From assembly GCF_007049795.1 (NCBI RefSeq), contig NZ_SCFY01000031.1:1-50052 (forward strand): a DNA stretch of 50,052 bases, given 5' to 3'. Origin of the DNA: Ectopseudomonas mendocina. GTDB lineage: Bacteria; Pseudomonadota; Gammaproteobacteria; Pseudomonadales; Pseudomonadaceae. The translations under genes and the position numbers were made by a program. The stretch's first letter is position 1; each line of letters opens with the position of its first letter. The notes under the pieces were generated by a model. The model saw only the letters and a program-made list of their open reading frames with translations, was not told the DNA's origin and searched no databases. Below are positions 24,081 through 31,840 of the stretch, piece after piece.

Positions 24081-25397
24081 ATGCGATTGATCTGGAAGTC
24101 ATTCCGCTCGCTCTATTTCGCCACCTTGCTGATGCTGCTCGGCTCTGGCCTGCTCAGTACCTACCTGGCCCTGCGTCTGGCTGACACCGTGGATGGTCTC
24201 TGGGTCGGTGCGCTGATGGCGGCCAATTACTTTGGCCTTGTGCTCGGCGGCAAGCTGGGGCATCGACTGATCGGTCGGGTGGGGCATATCCGTGCTTACG
24301 TGGCCTGTGCCGGCGTGGTCACGGCGGCTGTGCTGGGCCATGGGCTGATCGAGTGGCTGCCATTCTGGCTGTTCCTGCGCATGCTGGTGGGCCTGGGCAT
24401 GATGTGTCAGTACATGGTGATCGAGAGCTGGCTCAACGAGCAGGCCGAAGCCAGGCAGCGTGGCCTGGTGTTCAGCGGGTACATGGGGGCTTCCTACCTG
24501 GGCCTGATTCTTGGGCAGCTGGCGCTGGTGGTGCATCCGACGCTGGGTCTGGAATTGCTCATGTTGGTTGCCCTGTGCTTCGCCTTGTGCCTGGTGCCCG
24601 TAGCGCTGACCCGGCGTTTACACCCGGCGCCCTTGCATCCGGCACCGCTGGAGCTGCGCTTTTTCCTCAGTCGCGTGCCGCTGTCGCTGACCACTATCGC
24701 CGTGGCTGGCCTGTTGATCGGTTCTTTTTATGGCCTGGCGCCTTTGTACGCCACTCGGATGGGGCTATCGACCGAGCAGGTGGGGCTGTTCATGGGCAGC
24801 TGCATTCTGGCGGGTCTCCTGGTGCAGTGGCCGCTGGGCTGGCTTTCCGATCGACATGACCGCGTGCGCCTGATTCGCGGCTGCTCGGTCTTGTTGCTGC
24901 TGGCTGCCTTGCCGTTGGCGGCACTGCCGCATGCATTTCTCGGCCTGCTGTTCGGTGTCGGCTTTCTGGTCAGCATGATGCAATTCAGCCTCTACCCACT
25001 GGCCGTGGCCCTGGCCAATGACCATGTCGAGCCGGAGCGGCGGGTGTCACTGACGGCCATGCTGTTGGTGACATTCGGTGTTGGTGCCTGCATCGGGCCA
25101 TTATTGGCGGGTGTATTGATGCGTTTTTACGGCGCCAACATGCTCTATGTGTTCGTCAGTGTCTGCGCGCTGATCCTGGTCTGGCGTATTCGCCCAGAGG
25201 TCGTCACCCATCAGCATCAGGTCGATGATGCGCCACTGCAGCATATGGCCATGCCCGGTAATGTCACCAGTTCACCGCTGGTTGCAGCGCTAGACCCGAG
25301 GGTCGACGAGCAAACCGTGCAGGAACAGATGCAGGAGCCAGCTGTTGCAGCGGCTGCGGCGCAAGAGGAACAGCAGAAAACACAGGCAGCCCAGTAA
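24081..25397 (+). CDS. MFS transporter (YcaD-like)
   Basis: Inner-membrane major facilitator protein, 438 residues. About 12 helices span residues 10-375. Loop 2-3 has GGKLGHRLIGRVGHIRAY and the second half has GWLSDRHDRVRLIRG, the two MFS signature loops. The C-terminal 55 residues are hydrophilic and Gln/Ala-rich (VDEQTVQEQMQEPAVAAAAAQ), probably cytoplasmic. I chose ATG 24081 with AGGAG upstream; the longer frame adds non-membrane sequence. In P. aeruginosa a similar transporter gene also precedes the flgZ-flgN-flgM-flgA group, which is recalled synteny. The substrate is unknown. Confidence 0.87.
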   Translation: MRLIWKSFRSLYFATLLMLLGSGLLSTYLALRLADTVDGLWVGALMAANYFGLVLGGKLGHRLIGRVGHIRAYVACAGVVTAAVLGHGLIEWLPFWLFLRMLVGLGMMCQYMVIESWLNEQAEARQRGLVFSGYMGASYLGLILGQLALVVHPTLGLELLMLVALCFALCLVPVALTRRLHPAPLHPAPLELRFFLSRVPLSLTTIAVAGLLIGSFYGLAPLYATRMGLSTEQVGLFMGSCILAGLLVQWPLGWLSDRHDRVRLIRGCSVLLLLAALPLAALPHAFLGLLFGVGFLVSMMQFSLYPLAVALANDHVEPERRVSLTAMLLVTFGVGACIGPLLAGVLMRFYGANMLYVFVSVCALILVWRIRPEVVTHQHQVDDAPLQHMAMPGNVTSSPLVAALDPRVDEQTVQEQMQEPAVAAAAAQEEQQKTQAAQ

Positions 25398-25405
25398 GGG
25401 CTGCC
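25385..25405. terminator. bidirectional terminator between MFS gene and flgZ
   Basis: GGCAGCCC pairs with GGGCTGCC around AGTAA, overlapping the MFS stop codon. The genes converge with a 12-bp gap. The T-runs are weak on both sides. Confidence 0.6.
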
Positions 25406-25409
25406 AAAT

Positions 25410-26159
25410 TCAGAGGGGGTCGTCGCTCTCGGTGCGACGGGCCTCGCGTTGCAGTTGATAGACGAAGCGCTCGACCTGGCGTTGCTCCAGACCGGTCATG
25501 CGATGAAAACGAGTGCCGACGAAGGTCATTTCGACCTTGTCCTCGTATTGCACATGGCGTATTTCCACTGCGCAGGTCAGGTTGCCGAAGGGCAGGTAAG
25601 CTGTGAGTCCCTCGTGCACCTGGCCATTGCTTAATTGCTGGCTGAGATTACCGGCGAAACGCAGTTTGCAGCCGGTGGCCGAGATGTCCAGCAGATGGCC
25701 TGGCAACGACTCGCGCAGTTTGTCGCCATTGAGTACAACCTTGACCAGATCGCTTTGTTTCAATTGTGCGCGAAAGGCGCTGCGGCGCTGGTGATAGATT
25801 ACCTCACTGGGTAGCGGCGCCCAGTAGCAGGGGTCTCCCTCGAGCTCGCCGAGCTGCACGTCATGATCACAGGTCCAGGCGACGCGTACCCCTTCGCGAA
25901 ACGCTTCTATGTTGAAGGTTTCACCCTGCTTGAGAAAACGCTCACCATCGTTGGGGATGATTTCGTCCAGTGCCACGCGAGCACGGTCTTTATCGATTTC
26001 AACCAGGTAGCTTTGGAAGCGCAGGTCGCGCCCCTTGAACTGAATGATCAGGGGGTCATGGTTCTGTTGCAGTTGACGCAGGATGGCAATGATCTCGACG
26101 GATGTCTTGAGCACCTTGGGCGGCTGAGGACCGCTCTCGTCGTTGAACGCGCTGGACAC
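25410..26159 (-). CDS. flgZ: PilZ-domain flagellar brake FlgZ (YcgR-like)
   Basis: Cyclic-di-GMP receptor that slows the flagellar motor, 249 residues. The N-terminal YcgR domain is at residues 15-115 (VLKTSVEIIAILRQLQQNHDPLIIQF...). The PilZ domain starts at about 125 with the c-di-GMP-binding RxxxR in QRRSAFR, followed by DISATGCKL (D/NxSxxG). The start is a GTG at 26159 with GGAGAG nine bases upstream. It is last in the flgM-flgN-flgZ group on the minus strand. In Pseudomonas FlgZ acts on the MotCD stator; that role is from knowledge of the family. Confidence 0.93.
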   Translation of the reverse strand: MSSAFNDESGPQPPKVLKTSVEIIAILRQLQQNHDPLIIQFKGRDLRFQSYLVEIDKDRARVALDEIIPNDGERFLKQGETFNIEAFREGVRVAWTCDHDVQLGELEGDPCYWAPLPSEVIYHQRRSAFRAQLKQSDLVKVVLNGDKLRESLPGHLLDISATGCKLRFAGNLSQQLSNGQVHEGLTAYLPFGNLTCAVEIRHVQYEDKVEMTFVGTRFHRMTGLEQRQVERFVYQLQREARRTESDDPL

Positions 26160-26249
26160 AGGACGGAACTCTCCGGTTCATGAGCTATAACGGCACTAGC
26201 ATACTGGCAGAGTGCCTGCATGTCCCTGTGCTTTTTGTTGGGGGATGGC

Positions 26250-26717
26250 TCAGGCCTGGCTGAGCGGTCTTTGCTGCGCGATTCTAGCGGCACTACCACG
26301 GCTGTCATAGAGGCCGGGTGTCTCTGCGCCGCGCAGAATACCAAGGACGCTGCCGACCGAGGCTTGGTTGGCGCGAATCAAACGCCCATTGCGTAGATTG
26401 GCCTCCTGGCAGCGCTGCAGGAGAGCGGACAGCTCCTCACTGCGTACCAGCAACTGATCACCTACGGAGGACTTGCTCGCCAGCGCGGTGAGCCCTTCGC
26501 GATCTGCACTCAGACCGGTGTTTTGCAGCAGACGGCTGCGCTCGTTGCCGTGCTGTTGAAGCAGGGCAAGCAGAGGTTGTTTTTCACTGAGCAGGCTGTC
26601 GAGGCGCGGCAGGTCGCGTTCGGTGAGGGCCTGGAATTCGGTATCGATCAGCTCAAGCAATTGCTCGGCGGTGCCGATATCGTTGGTGAAGAGGTCAAGC
26701 AAGGCTGTGTCGTTCAT
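26250..26717 (-). CDS. flgN: flagellar export chaperone FlgN
   Basis: Type III secretion chaperone for hook-filament junction proteins FlgK and FlgL, 155 residues. The sequence is a long helical rod (LLDLFTNDIGTAEQLLELIDTEFQALTERDLPRLDSLLSEKQPLLALLQQH) with a C-terminal part that usually holds the substrate site (LRNGRLIRANQ..VGSVLGILRGAE). It lies 50 bp after flgM. Both cargo genes, flgK and flgL, are in this window. Confidence 0.92.
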   Translation of the reverse strand: MNDTALLDLFTNDIGTAEQLLELIDTEFQALTERDLPRLDSLLSEKQPLLALLQQHGNERSRLLQNTGLSADREGLTALASKSSVGDQLLVRSEELSALLQRCQEANLRNGRLIRANQASVGSVLGILRGAETPGLYDSRGSAARIAQQRPLSQA

Positions 26718-26767
26718 GTCGGGCTCTTGGGGGTCGGGCGTCCAACACCCCCAGCGCAGCCCTGAGA

Positions 26768-27103
26768 CTAGCGCTGGGATTCGAAGTCGAGCAGTTTCTG
26801 GGCGACGCGTTTGCTGTCGACCTGATAGCTGCCATCAGCGATGGCCTGTTTCAGCTGGGCCACACGCTCCTTGTTGACGATGGGCTGATCACGCAGCTTC
26901 TCGCCGATTGTTTGCAACTGCTGTGCCTCACGGCTCAGTTGTACCGATTCACCGCTCTTGGTGTTGGTCTGTTCATCAGTACCGGTGACAGGCGCTTTGT
27001 TCGGCTGTGCCGACTCATTGCGATTGCCAGCCTGAGTCGCGCCGGTACGTCCCGCATTGGCGGGCGTATTGGCATTGTTCAGCCGGTTGAAGTCGATGAC
27101 CAT
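26768..27103 (-). CDS. flgM: anti-sigma-28 factor FlgM
   Basis: Binds and inhibits FliA (sigma-28) until the hook is complete, then is exported through the flagellar secretion channel. 111 residues with a disordered, Asn/Gly-rich N-terminus (NNANTPANAGRTGATQAGN) and the conserved C-terminal sigma-binding helices (VQLSREAQQLQTIGEKLR, then IVNKERVAQLKQAIADGSYQVDSKRVAQKLLDFE). The ATG has GAGG upstream. A sigma-28 promoter at 27144-27170 gives the usual feedback loop in which FliA drives its own inhibitor. Confidence 0.95.
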   Translation of the reverse strand: MVIDFNRLNNANTPANAGRTGATQAGNRNESAQPNKAPVTGTDEQTNTKSGESVQLSREAQQLQTIGEKLRDQPIVNKERVAQLKQAIADGSYQVDSKRVAQKLLDFESQR

Positions 27104-27143
27104 GATGCAGAACCTCGGACGATATGGTGGACGCTTGCCATGC

Positions 27144-27170
27144 TTCTCGGCTGCTGCCAGGAAAACTTTA
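27144..27170 (-). promoter_or_regulatory. sigma-28 (FliA) promoter of flgMN
   Basis: On the minus strand: TAAAGTTT, 11 bases, GCCGAGAA. This fits the FliA consensus TAAAGTTT-N11-GCCGATAA with one mismatch and exact spacing. The predicted start is about 35 bp upstream of flgM. Confidence 0.88.
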
Positions 27171-27238
27171 GGATTAATTTCATCGCGTCGTTAAACAGTG
27201 TAGGGAATCGCCAGACCTTTGCGCTACAAGAAACATGC

Positions 27239-27997
27239 CTACATGGATACTTCTACTTGCCCTGGCCCGACTACACGAGCGCGAACCACTCGCTGCGAGC
27301 GTAGGTTACGCACGTTGATCTGCTCGCCCGGGGCCCCGTCGGTCAGGGCTTCGCCGGGCATGCGTACGTTGACCGTGGAGCCACGAGCGCTGATCACCAC
27401 CTGATCGCCTCGACGAATGACCTCGGCTACTTGCAGGTGGGTAGACAGAAGAATCTGGTCACTGCCGAGCTGGCGCGTCAATTTCTTGCCGATCGCCTGA
27501 TTCAGGTCGGTGAGAAAATTCTGACCCAATTGACCGACATCGCGTTCAACCAGGCTCAAATCCGTAGCTTTGACTAGGCTCATGCGCTTGAGGGGGCGAG
27601 TCAGTACGACAATGGGGCGATACAAGCGCACTTCAGCGGGCACGAATACTGTCCACGGAGCGCTGCCGTCACAGCGTACGCGCGTAGTGACACGGCCCAG
27701 CGGCTGAGCTGGGCTCTCCAGTGTGGTGGTCAGCGGCTGATCACACAGGGGCAGGCGTAACCGCGGGTCTAGGCGATTGACGCGAATCTCATGACGACCC
27801 TGAATTTCGCTACGCTGTAGATATTCAGTGGTCGCCTGCTCAAGAAAGGCCTCCGTGGCGCCGATAAGTTGTTCAGTGCTGGTGAAGGTCGCCGCCTCTG
27901 TAGCGCTGTAGCCGAGGATCGGCAAAGCGAGTAAAAAGGGCAAGGGCGCAAGGCACTTTGCCAGTAGCTGACGGAATGATGACGTTATTTGCTTCAT
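27239..27997 (-). CDS. flgA: flagellar P-ring assembly chaperone FlgA
   Basis: Periplasmic chaperone for P-ring protein FlgI, 252 residues. The signal peptide is MKQITSSFRQLLAKCLAPLPFLLALPILGYSATEA, so ATG 27997 is the start and the 21-residue longer frame is rejected. The two Cys in LPLCDQP and TRVRCDGSAPW match the FlgA disulfide region. The C-terminal SAF domain starts at about residue 125 (VVLTRPLKRMSLVKATDLSLVERDVGQL). It is upstream of flgM, with 135 bp between containing the flgM promoter. A sigma-54-like element lies almost on its start codon. Confidence 0.92.
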   Translation of the reverse strand: MKQITSSFRQLLAKCLAPLPFLLALPILGYSATEAATFTSTEQLIGATEAFLEQATTEYLQRSEIQGRHEIRVNRLDPRLRLPLCDQPLTTTLESPAQPLGRVTTRVRCDGSAPWTVFVPAEVRLYRPIVVLTRPLKRMSLVKATDLSLVERDVGQLGQNFLTDLNQAIGKKLTRQLGSDQILLSTHLQVAEVIRRGDQVVISARGSTVNVRMPGEALTDGAPGEQINVRNLRSQRVVRARVVGPGQVEVSM

Positions 27998-28008
27998 AGG
28001 CAATGCAA

Positions 28009-28023
28009 AGCAAGCCCCGTGCC
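28009..28023 (-). promoter_or_regulatory. sigma-54-like promoter at flgA
   Basis: On the minus strand GGCACGGGGCTTGCT has the -24 GG and -12 GC ten bases apart. It matches the TGGCAC-N5-TTGCW consensus with C for the first T. The predicted transcription start would fall within one to three bases of the flgA ATG, making a leaderless message. Treat as a candidate. Confidence 0.5.
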
Positions 28024-28074
28024 GCCTGCTAGGCTCAATGGGGTAGGCGTTACTAGACAAGAAGGAGTCCGGGC

Positions 28075-29007
28075 ATGGCCGGGTTGATGGATTCGGTTAA
28101 CCAGCGCACGCAGCTGGTGGGGCAGAACCGCTTGGAGTTGTTGTTGTTTCGCCTGGAGGGCCCACAGCTTTACGGTATCAACGTATTCAAGGTGAAGGAG
28201 GTGCTGCAGTGCCCGAATCTCACCATCATGCCCAAATCCAGTCCGGTGGTGCGGGGGGTAGCCAACATTCGTGGGGGCACCATTCCGATTCTCGATCTTT
28301 CCATTGCGACCGGCCGCGCCGCATTGGAAGATCTGAAGACCAGCTTCGTGATCATCACCGAGTACAACACCAAGGTTCAGGGTTTTCTGGTGCGCTCGGT
28401 CGAACGTATCGTCAACATGAACTGGGAGGAGATCCATCCGCCACCCAAGGGCACAGGGCGCGATCACTACCTGACAGCGGTTACGCGGCTTGACCAGCAG
28501 TTGGTTGAGATCATCGATGTTGAGAAGATTCTTGCCGAAGTTGCGCCGACCTCGGAAGTGATATCCGCTGGCGTCATCGATGATCAGGTGCAGAGTCAGG
28601 CGGTGACCAAGCATGTGTTGATCGTCGATGACTCTTCGGTGGCGCGCAAACAGGTTTCGCGCTGCCTGCAGACAGTCGGCGTTGAGGTTACCGCGTTGAA
28701 CGATGGTCGTGAGGCGCTCAATTACCTCAAGAAAATGGCGGACGAGGGCCACAATCCCGACAAGGAACTGTTGATGCTCATTTCCGACATCGAGATGCCG
28801 GAGATGGACGGATATACGCTGACTACGGAGATTCGTAGCGATCCGCGCATGCAGAAGCTGCATATCCTCCTGCATACTTCGCTTTCCGGTGTGTTCAACC
28901 AGGCGATGGTGAAGAAGGTCGGCGCTGACGACTTCCTCGCCAAGTTCAAGCCAGATGATCTGGCGGCGCGCGTGGTCGATCGCATTCGTATATCGGATGG
29001 GGGCTGA
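28075..29007 (+). CDS. cheV: chemotaxis coupling protein CheV
   Basis: CheW-receiver fusion that couples chemoreceptors to CheA, 310 residues. The CheW-like domain covers about residues 15-165 (LLLFRLEGPQLYGINVFKVKEVLQ; VRGVANIRGGTIPILDL). The receiver domain is at about 180-305, with the acidic pocket IVDDS, phosphoacceptor Asp in LISDIEMPEMDGY, and Thr/Lys in LHTSLSG and DDFLAKF. AAGGAG precedes the ATG. cheR follows 43 bp downstream, the standard Pseudomonas cheVR pair. I found no convincing FliA promoter in the 77-bp gap to flgA. Confidence 0.95.
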   Translation: MAGLMDSVNQRTQLVGQNRLELLLFRLEGPQLYGINVFKVKEVLQCPNLTIMPKSSPVVRGVANIRGGTIPILDLSIATGRAALEDLKTSFVIITEYNTKVQGFLVRSVERIVNMNWEEIHPPPKGTGRDHYLTAVTRLDQQLVEIIDVEKILAEVAPTSEVISAGVIDDQVQSQAVTKHVLIVDDSSVARKQVSRCLQTVGVEVTALNDGREALNYLKKMADEGHNPDKELLMLISDIEMPEMDGYTLTTEIRSDPRMQKLHILLHTSLSGVFNQAMVKKVGADDFLAKFKPDDLAARVVDRIRISDGG

Positions 29008-29050
29008 AGGGTGACCTTCGGCGAACGTTATGGTTGCAGAGGCGGCACTA

Positions 29051-29878
29051 GTGTCTTCAGGTAATTTGGATTTCGAGCAGTTCCGGACCTTCCTGGAAAA
29101 GGCCTGCGGTATTCTGCTTGGCAGCAACAAGCAGTACCTGGTCTCCAGCCGTCTGAACAAGCTGATGGAACAGAACGGCATCAAGACCCTGGGCGAACTG
29201 GTGCAGCGTATGCAAAGCCAGCCGCGCGGAGGCCTGCGCGAGCAGGTCGTAGATGCCATGACCACCAACGAGACTCTGTGGTTTCGCGACACCTATCCCT
29301 TCGAGGTGCTCAAGAACCGCGTGCTGCCAGAGCTGATCAAGGCTTACCCGGGCCAGCGTCTGCGTATCTGGTCGGCGGCTTGCTCGTCCGGCCAGGAGCC
29401 TTACTCGCTGTCGATGTCCATCGATGAGTTCGAGCGCACCAACCTCGGTCAGCTCAAGGCCGGAGTGCAGATCGTCGCCACCGATCTTTCGCCGTCGATG
29501 CTGACCAATTGCAAATCCGGCGAGTACGACAGCCTGGCCATGGGCCGTGGCCTGTCGCAGGAGCGTCTGCAGCGCTACTTCGACCCCAAAGGGCCGGGGC
29601 GTTGGCAGGTCAAGGCGCCGATCAAGAGCCGTGTTGAGTTCCGCCCGCTGAATTTGCTGGATAGCTACGCGGCATTGGGCAAGTTCGACATCGTTTTTTG
29701 CCGCAACGTACTGATCTACTTCTCGGCAGAAGTGAAGAAGGACATCCTGACGCGTATCCATGCCACGCTGAAGCCGGGTGGTTATCTATTCCTCGGCGCC
29801 TCCGAAGCGCTCAATGGCCTGCCGGAGAAGTACCAGATGGTGCAGTGCAGTCCGGGGATCATCTACAAGGCCAAATAG
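29051..29878 (+). CDS. cheR: chemotaxis methyltransferase CheR
   Basis: SAM-dependent glutamate O-methyltransferase of chemoreceptors, 275 residues. The N-terminal helical domain is at residues 1-75 (LDFEQFRTFLEKACGILLGSNKQYLVSSRL). Catalytic domain motifs: TTNETLWFRD, the SAM-binding IWSAACSSGQEPYSLSM, IVATDLSPSML, and FDIVFCRNVLIYF. I chose GTG 29051, with AGAGG eight bases upstream and agreement with the usual 275-residue Pseudomonas length. An in-frame ATG at 29030 adds seven residues and has no ribosome binding site. A terminator follows. Confidence 0.93.
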   Translation: MSSGNLDFEQFRTFLEKACGILLGSNKQYLVSSRLNKLMEQNGIKTLGELVQRMQSQPRGGLREQVVDAMTTNETLWFRDTYPFEVLKNRVLPELIKAYPGQRLRIWSAACSSGQEPYSLSMSIDEFERTNLGQLKAGVQIVATDLSPSMLTNCKSGEYDSLAMGRGLSQERLQRYFDPKGPGRWQVKAPIKSRVEFRPLNLLDSYAALGKFDIVFCRNVLIYFSAEVKKDILTRIHATLKPGGYLFLGASEALNGLPEKYQMVQCSPGIIYKAK

Positions 29879-29902
29879 CCGCAAGGCATGTTTGGTATCA
29901 GC

Positions 29903-29927
29903 AACGGGAGGCCTTTGGTCTCCCGTT
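29903..29927 (+). terminator. terminator after cheR
   Basis: AACGGGAG and CTCCCGTT form a stem that can extend inward through GCC/GGT, followed by a T-rich tail (TTGCGTTTCT). It closes the cheVR unit. Confidence 0.7.
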
Positions 29928-30113
29928 TGCGTTTCTGAAGCTGGAGATGACGGTTCGGCTGCACGTGAGCGGTTGGGTAGGGTCGCTGTGCGCTGTGCGC
30001 ACCAGCGACCTGGCGGGGCTGAAGAGCCGGTGCGTATGGCGCACTCTAGGGTTCGGCGGGGCGGCAATCTGTCCGGTTGGCTTTGCCGCTTGCTTGCCAA
30101 TAGGCGGTAAAGC

Positions 30114-30130
30114 CTTGCCGCTTTGCCGTT
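30114..30130. repeat. 17-nt motif shared by two sigma-54 control regions
   Basis: CTTGCCGCTTTGCCGTT occurs here and identically at 33419-33435. This copy ends 51 bp before the flgB sigma-54 promoter; the other ends 96 bp before the flgF promoter, where it is one arm of a terminator hairpin. Confidence 0.6.
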
Positions 30131-30181
30131 ATTTTCCTGTTCGTCATGCTTTAAGCTATTGATTCTGTTGAATTAAATAAG

Positions 30182-30198
30182 TTGGCACAGCCTTTGCT
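30182..30198 (+). promoter_or_regulatory. sigma-54 promoter of flgBCDE
   Basis: TTGGCACAGCCTTTGCT matches TTGGCAC-N5-TTGCT exactly, with GG and GC ten bases apart. The predicted start is about 40 bp upstream of the flgB ATG. In Pseudomonas such flagellar promoters are driven by RpoN with FleR. Confidence 0.9.
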
Positions 30199-30248
30199 GA
30201 ATATCTCGCAACAGAGACCACATGGCCCAAGCGGCAAAGGTTCGGAAC

Positions 30249-30656
30249 ATGAGCATCAACTTCGGCAAGGCACTCGGCATCCACGAACAGGCCCTTGGCT
30301 TTCGCGCCCAGCGCGCTGAGGTGCTGGCCAACAACATCGCCAACGCCGATACGCCGAACTACAAGGCTCGCGATCTGGACTTCGCCAGTGTCCTGGCTGA
30401 GCAAAGCAATCGCATGCAGCGCGGTGGCGTTTCCCTGAACCGCACCGATAGCCGCCACATTCCAGCCGAGGGCATCAGCAGCGGCGAAGCTGAACTGCCG
30501 TACCGCACGCCGTTCCACGCGTCGCTGGATCAGAACAGTGTCGACCTGCAGATCGAGCAATCGAACTACGCCGAAAACGCGGTGCAGTTCCAGGCCAGCT
30601 TCACCTTTCTCAATAGCAAATTCAAAGGGCTGACCACAGCCCTGCGCGGCGAATAA
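30249..30656 (+). CDS. flgB: flagellar proximal rod protein FlgB
   Basis: Proximal rod subunit, 135 residues, exported through the flagellar type III apparatus into the periplasm. The start MSINFGKALGIHEQALGFRAQRAEVLANNIANADTPNYKARDLDFASVL is the conserved rod motif. The in-frame ATG at 30222 would add nine residues absent in homologues, while AAAGG precedes 30249. The C-terminal helix is ENAVQFQASFTFLNSKF. It is first in flgBCDE, with flgC 11 bp downstream. Confidence 0.95.
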   Translation: MSINFGKALGIHEQALGFRAQRAEVLANNIANADTPNYKARDLDFASVLAEQSNRMQRGGVSLNRTDSRHIPAEGISSGEAELPYRTPFHASLDQNSVDLQIEQSNYAENAVQFQASFTFLNSKFKGLTTALRGE

Positions 30657-30667
30657 GGAGCGCGACC

Positions 30668-31111
30668 ATGTCCCTTGCCAGTGTTTTCAACATCGCCGGA
30701 ACCGGCATGAGCGCCCAGAGCACTCGCCTGAACACCATTTCCAGCAACATCGCCAACGCCGAAACCGTCTCCTCGAGTCTGGATCAGACCTACCGTGCTC
30801 GCCACCCGGTGTTCGCCACCGTATTTCAGAATGCTCAAGGCGGCGACCGTGGTTCGCTGTTCGCCGAGCAGGATGAGGCCGGTCGTGGTGTCCAGGTGCT
30901 CGGCGTGATCGAGGATCAGAGCAGTCTGATGCCGCGTTACGAGCCGGATCATCCGATGGCCAACGCTGACGGTTATGTCTACTACCCCAACGTCAACGTG
31001 GTCGAGGAAATGGCCGACATGATTTCTGCCAGTCGCGCCTTCCAGACCAACGTCGAAATGATGAATACCGCCAAACAGATGCTGCAGCGCGTGCTGACCC
31101 TGGGTCAGTAA
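30668..31111 (+). CDS. flgC: flagellar proximal rod protein FlgC
   Basis: Rod subunit of 147 residues. N-terminal MSLASVFNIAGTGMSAQSTRLNTISSNIANAETVSSS is the ANNIANxxT-type flagellar rod signature. The middle has RHPVFATVF and GVQVLGVIED. The C-terminal helix VEEMADMISASRAFQTNVEMMNTAKQMLQRVLTLGQ is typical of the axial family. AAGGAG lies upstream. It is the second gene of flgBCDE. Confidence 0.96.
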   Translation: MSLASVFNIAGTGMSAQSTRLNTISSNIANAETVSSSLDQTYRARHPVFATVFQNAQGGDRGSLFAEQDEAGRGVQVLGVIEDQSSLMPRYEPDHPMANADGYVYYPNVNVVEEMADMISASRAFQTNVEMMNTAKQMLQRVLTLGQ

Positions 31112-31132
31112 GTCAGCGAAAGGGAGTCAGCC

Positions 31133-31801
31133 ATGAGCACAGTCAGCGGCACCAGTTCGGTACTGGATCAGTACCAGATCAAGCAGGACACCAAGCAGAA
31201 CAAGGAGCTCGGCAAGAATGAGTTCCTCAATCTACTGGTAGCGCAGCTCAACAACCAGAACCCGCTGGAACCGCAGGGTAATGGTGAATTTATCGCCCAA
31301 CTGGCGCAGTTCAGCCAGGTGGAAGGGATCGAGAAACTCAATACCAGCATGGAGTCGTTGCTCTCTGGCTATCAGTCGTCTCAGGCGCTGCAGGCTTCTT
31401 CTCTGGTTGGACGCAAGGTGATCGTGCCGAGCGAGAAGGCGGTGGTCGATACCAGTGAAAGTTTCAAGGCCAGCACTGTTTTGCCGGTGAGCAGCAGCAA
31501 CGTGTATGTCAACGTCTATGACAATACCTCTGGCGCCCTGGTGACGCGTATCAATCTGGGGCAGCAGGAGGCCGGCAACGTCAGCTTCATCTGGGATGGC
31601 AAGGACAGCAATGGAGAATTGATGCCGCCAGGCACTTATAAGTTCGAGGCTCAAGCCACCTACGGCGACGAAACCAAGGGGCTGTATACCCTCCTGCCGG
31701 CCAACGTCGACAGCGTAACTCTGGGTGGCAGCGAGTTGTTGCTCAATCTCGCCGGCCTGGGCAGCGTGCCGCTGTCCAATGTCCAGGTCATCGGCCAGTA
31801 A
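31133..31801 (+). CDS. flgD: hook-capping/scaffolding protein FlgD
   Basis: Scaffold that caps the growing hook and lets FlgE polymerise, 222 residues. The conserved N-terminus includes NEFLNLLVAQLNNQNPLEPQGNGEFIAQLAQFSQVEGIEKLN. The C-terminal half is a tudor-like and FlgD Ig-like fold (LVGRKVIVPSEKAV; NVSFIWDGKDSNGELMPPGTYKFEAQA). It is followed 39 bp on by flgE, which has GAAGGAG before its ATG. Confidence 0.95.
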   Translation: MSTVSGTSSVLDQYQIKQDTKQNKELGKNEFLNLLVAQLNNQNPLEPQGNGEFIAQLAQFSQVEGIEKLNTSMESLLSGYQSSQALQASSLVGRKVIVPSEKAVVDTSESFKASTVLPVSSSNVYVNVYDNTSGALVTRINLGQQEAGNVSFIWDGKDSNGELMPPGTYKFEAQATYGDETKGLYTLLPANVDSVTLGGSELLLNLAGLGSVPLSNVQVIGQ

Positions 31802-31840
31802 TTTCAGGTTCTGCCGGAGCTGCCGGCGAAGGAGTCCCGT

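Larger units (their letters stand above)
29879..30248. other. 370-bp control region upstream of flgB
   Basis: It contains the cheR terminator, an imperfect hairpin around 30079-30114 (GGCTTTGCCGC with GCGGTAAAGCC), a 17-nt motif shared with the flgF control region (30114-30130), an A/T-rich segment and the flgB sigma-54 promoter. No gene is supported. Confidence 0.5.

Noticed and set aside
29879..30160. Continuing open frames after cheR
   Set aside because: They run through the cheR terminator and promoter region with no conserved sequence.
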